DNA of 32,188 nucleotides from Mycobacterium sp. ST-F2 (GTDB lineage: Bacteria > Actinomycetota > Actinomycetes > Mycobacteriales > Mycobacteriaceae). The stretch covers positions 1-32,188 of the forward strand of contig NZ_JMHT01000049.1 in assembly GCF_001905655.1 (NCBI RefSeq), in the 5' to 3' direction. Position 1 is the stretch's first letter. The number at the start of each line of letters is the position of its first letter. This document shows, in pieces, positions 30,341 through 32,188 of the stretch. The notes beneath the pieces were generated by a model that ran no database searches, was not told the origin of the DNA, and saw nothing but the letters and a program-made list of their open reading frames with translations. A program made the position numbers and the translations under genes.

Positions 30341-30365
30341 CCGTCAGTCAAATTGGTCGACGCCG

Positions 30366-30384
30366 CTAGGAGTCTGCTGAATTA
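30366..30384 (+). repeat. Left end of the IS: CTAG flank plus 15-bp inverted repeat
   Basis: CTAGGAGTCTGCTGAATTA is the exact reverse complement of 32124-32142. The outer CTAG is best read as a duplicated target site, leaving GAGTCTGCTGAATTA as the terminal repeat. Confidence 0.8.
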
Positions 30385-32138
30385 GTGGGGTTTGGGGGCG
30401 GGGCGTCTCAAGCGCTGTTGGGCGCGTGGGTGAAGTCAGACCCGGAGGTCGACAGATTCGAGATCGCCCCGCCGGCATCGACTGTGGCATTGGTTGCCTG
30501 GGGTGGCAAGAGGTTGGTCACCTGCCGTTAGGCGATCGCCCAGGTGGTGCCCGTGTGCGTCAGGCCCAGGGTGATCAGCCGGCGCAGGTTGAGGGCGGCG
30601 GCGCGGTGGTGCAGCCAGTGGTCGTTTTTGGTGGTGCCGCGGTAGCGGACTTTGCGGTTGCCGCGGGTGAGCCAGGCGATGGAGCGTTCCACCATGGGTC
30701 GGTATTGGCGGTACTCGTTCTGCCACTCGGGAGTGCGCGCTGCTGCGCGGGCAGCACGCAGCAGCGGTTCATGCTCGCTGATGCTGAGTTGACGTCCTCG
30801 CACCGCGGTGGTGCATTGTGTCATTAAAGGGCATGAGCGACAGTGCTTTTCGAATTTCGCGCCGCCTTTCGGCGCGATGTGGACGGTGTGTGCGGCTGGG
30901 CAGGTCACGGTGCGGGCATCGAAATCAACGGCGAAGTCGTCGCTGGTGAACCCTCCGGGCACCGGGGTCCGCAGCGGCAGCGGTTTGATCACCGCGACAT
31001 GGCCTGCATCGTGGAGGGCGGCGCGGGCTGCTCCGGTGCCGTAGGCCGAATCACCGAGCACCCGCACTGGGGCCGGCTCATCCTCCAGCAGCGCCAGCCC
31101 GACGACCGCTTCGTGGTTATCCGGGCCACTGGCTTTGGTCAGGGCGCAGTCGGTGATGATGCCGGTATCGGGTTCGATCGCGATGTGGGCTTTGAAGCCG
31201 TCCTGGCGGCGGTGCACCGTCTTATGGGCGTGGCGGGCATCAGGGTCCACGGTCGAGATGACCCGGTCGCCGGCGACTTTCTGGGCGATGCGCCACTGCC
31301 CGTCGGTGCCATCAGAACCCTCGACCGGTTCGACGTCCTGGCCGGAGATCAACGCCAGCAGGGCCACCGCCTCCGCCGCCCGCGGCCCCAGCTCCTGCTC
31401 GGGTAGATATCCCAGCAGCCGGTGCGCGTCGCCGACGAGGGCGTCGATCAGCTGATCGCGGGCAGCTTTGTCGTTCCAGGCGATCGCCGGTTTACCCGGG
31501 TCATCGTAATTATGCGCGGTGCAATGGTTTTCGATCACCTCGGCGGCGCCGGGAACCTCACGGCGCACCCGGCGGATCGCGGCGACCAACTGGGTGACGG
31601 TGTCCTGGGTGGCCACCGCGTCATCGAGGACCGTGGAGTCCAACGCGCGGCGGGTCTTGCCCGCCAACACCGCGGTCTGCGCGACCACCGCCCTGACGGC
31701 CTCGAAGATCCGGTTGGGGCGATCGGAGGCCGCGAGCCGGCGCCGCCAGTACGTCAAGGTGGTGGAATGAAATGCCGGAGCGGTGACCGGCAGCCCGCAG
31801 GCGGCTTTCCACCGCAGATCGAAGGTGACCGCATCCACGGTCTCGTTGTCCGAGAGCCCGTGCAGGGCCTGCAGCGTGATCACCGAGGCCATCACCTCGG
31901 CCGGCACGCTGGGTCGGCCCCGCCGCGACGGGAACAGATCGGCGAACATCTCCTCGGGAAACAGCTCACGACGGTGGGCCGCCAGGAACGCAAACATGCT
32001 GTCGGGCTTGAGAAGATGGCCCGCCACCGATTCGGCATCCAACAACTCACGCTGATCATCAGAGCGACCCTGCACCCCTCAATCATCGGCGAATGCCCAC
32101 AACAAGCCGACCCGCCACGCTGATTAATTCAGCAGACT
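30370..32138. mobile_element. IS1182-family insertion sequence, apparently intact
   Basis: The 1769-bp element has perfect 15-bp terminal inverted repeats, flanking CTAG on both sides (probable 4-bp target duplication) and a single full-length transposase gene on the minus strand. The 143 bases between the left repeat and the transposase stop are non-coding and G-rich. It is inserted 25 bp after the methyltransferase gene and disrupts no visible frame. Confidence 0.88.
30528..32075 (-). CDS. IS1182-family transposase
   Basis: The 515-residue DDE transposase moves the surrounding element. The N-terminal DUF772-type domain includes FPEEMFADLFPSRRGRPSVPAEVMASVITLQALHGLSDNETV. The catalytic residues are visible: D146 in RALDSTVLDD, D342 in RVLGDSAYGTG and E463 in YRPMVERSIAWL. 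Before the last one is a small Cys cluster (KHCRSCPLMTQC) typical of the family's late insertion domain. No frameshift or stop interrupts it, so it may be active. The start is GTG 32075, with GAGGG directly before it; a later start is possible. Confidence 0.93.
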   Translation of the reverse strand: MQGRSDDQRELLDAESVAGHLLKPDSMFAFLAAHRRELFPEEMFADLFPSRRGRPSVPAEVMASVITLQALHGLSDNETVDAVTFDLRWKAACGLPVTAPAFHSTTLTYWRRRLAASDRPNRIFEAVRAVVAQTAVLAGKTRRALDSTVLDDAVATQDTVTQLVAAIRRVRREVPGAAEVIENHCTAHNYDDPGKPAIAWNDKAARDQLIDALVGDAHRLLGYLPEQELGPRAAEAVALLALISGQDVEPVEGSDGTDGQWRIAQKVAGDRVISTVDPDARHAHKTVHRRQDGFKAHIAIEPDTGIITDCALTKASGPDNHEAVVGLALLEDEPAPVRVLGDSAYGTGAARAALHDAGHVAVIKPLPLRTPVPGGFTSDDFAVDFDARTVTCPAAHTVHIAPKGGAKFEKHCRSCPLMTQCTTAVRGRQLSISEHEPLLRAARAAARTPEWQNEYRQYRPMVERSIAWLTRGNRKVRYRGTTKNDHWLHHRAAALNLRRLITLGLTHTGTTWAIA

Positions 32139-32142
32139 CCTA
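32124..32142 (-). repeat. Right end of the IS: inverted repeat plus CTAG flank
   Basis: This is the perfect reverse complement of 30366-30384. The 46 bases after it to the window edge are unusually AT-rich and contain no recognised feature. Confidence 0.8.
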
Positions 32143-32188
32143 GTGTCCTGCGCCGTAAATTAGTTGATTAATTGTAGAATTGGCGGGT

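Overview
The window comes from a high-GC actinobacterium, almost certainly a mycobacterium of the rapidly growing (Mycolicibacterium-like) type. The evidence is the gene set: a Rv0338c-type iron-sulfur reductase followed by a Rv0337c-type aminotransferase, a CYP140-like P450, UDP-glucose dehydrogenase, dCTP deaminase beside a tRNA-Gly, a mycobacterial SodC lipoprotein, F420-type and mycothiol-type enzymes, and many genes whose start codon lies 6-7 nt after a TAnnnT box (leaderless transcripts). Species level cannot be read from the sequence.

Layout. 1-5350: the end of a LuxR-type regulator, the large membrane Fe-S oxidoreductase and an aminotransferase, all on the plus strand and closed by strong hairpins. 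5350-7825: a TetR regulator divergent from an SRPBCC protein with a clear shared operator, then a YibE/F-like membrane protein. 7873-11703 (minus): a compact unit of CYP140-like P450, mycothiol-dependent isomerase-like protein and SnoaL-like protein, with udgA upstream. 11774-14880 (minus): a membrane-anchored, Pro-rich mycobacterial protein and an ammonium transporter preceded by a GlnR-type box. 15079-16793: SodC with a long Ser/Thr tail, a repeat-rich spacer, dcd, and tRNA-Gly(CCC).

16773-19069 is the most striking part. A 21-bp direct repeat of the tRNA-Gly 3' end, including CCA, brackets about 2.3 kb that holds only a two-gene AbiE-like (type IV) toxin-antitoxin pair. That pair is itself bracketed by two inverted copies of a 49-bp multipartite box. 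No integrase is present. This looks like a minimal tRNA-targeted toxin-antitoxin islet, probably mobilised in trans or a remnant of a larger island.

19110-30340: a PAP2 phosphatase/diacylglycerol kinase fusion; a convergent Rieske oxygenase plus acyl-CoA dehydrogenase unit divergent from its probable TetR regulator; a flavin/pyridoxamine-oxidase-fold protein; an exported cupin; small hypothetical proteins; a maltose-acetyltransferase-like enzyme; an F420-type luciferase-like oxidoreductase translationally coupled to a TetR regulator; and a small secreted repeat protein coupled to a methyltransferase. 30366-32142 is an intact IS1182-like insertion sequence with inverted ends and a CTAG flank.

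All calls rest on reading motifs and remembered family features; no searches were run.
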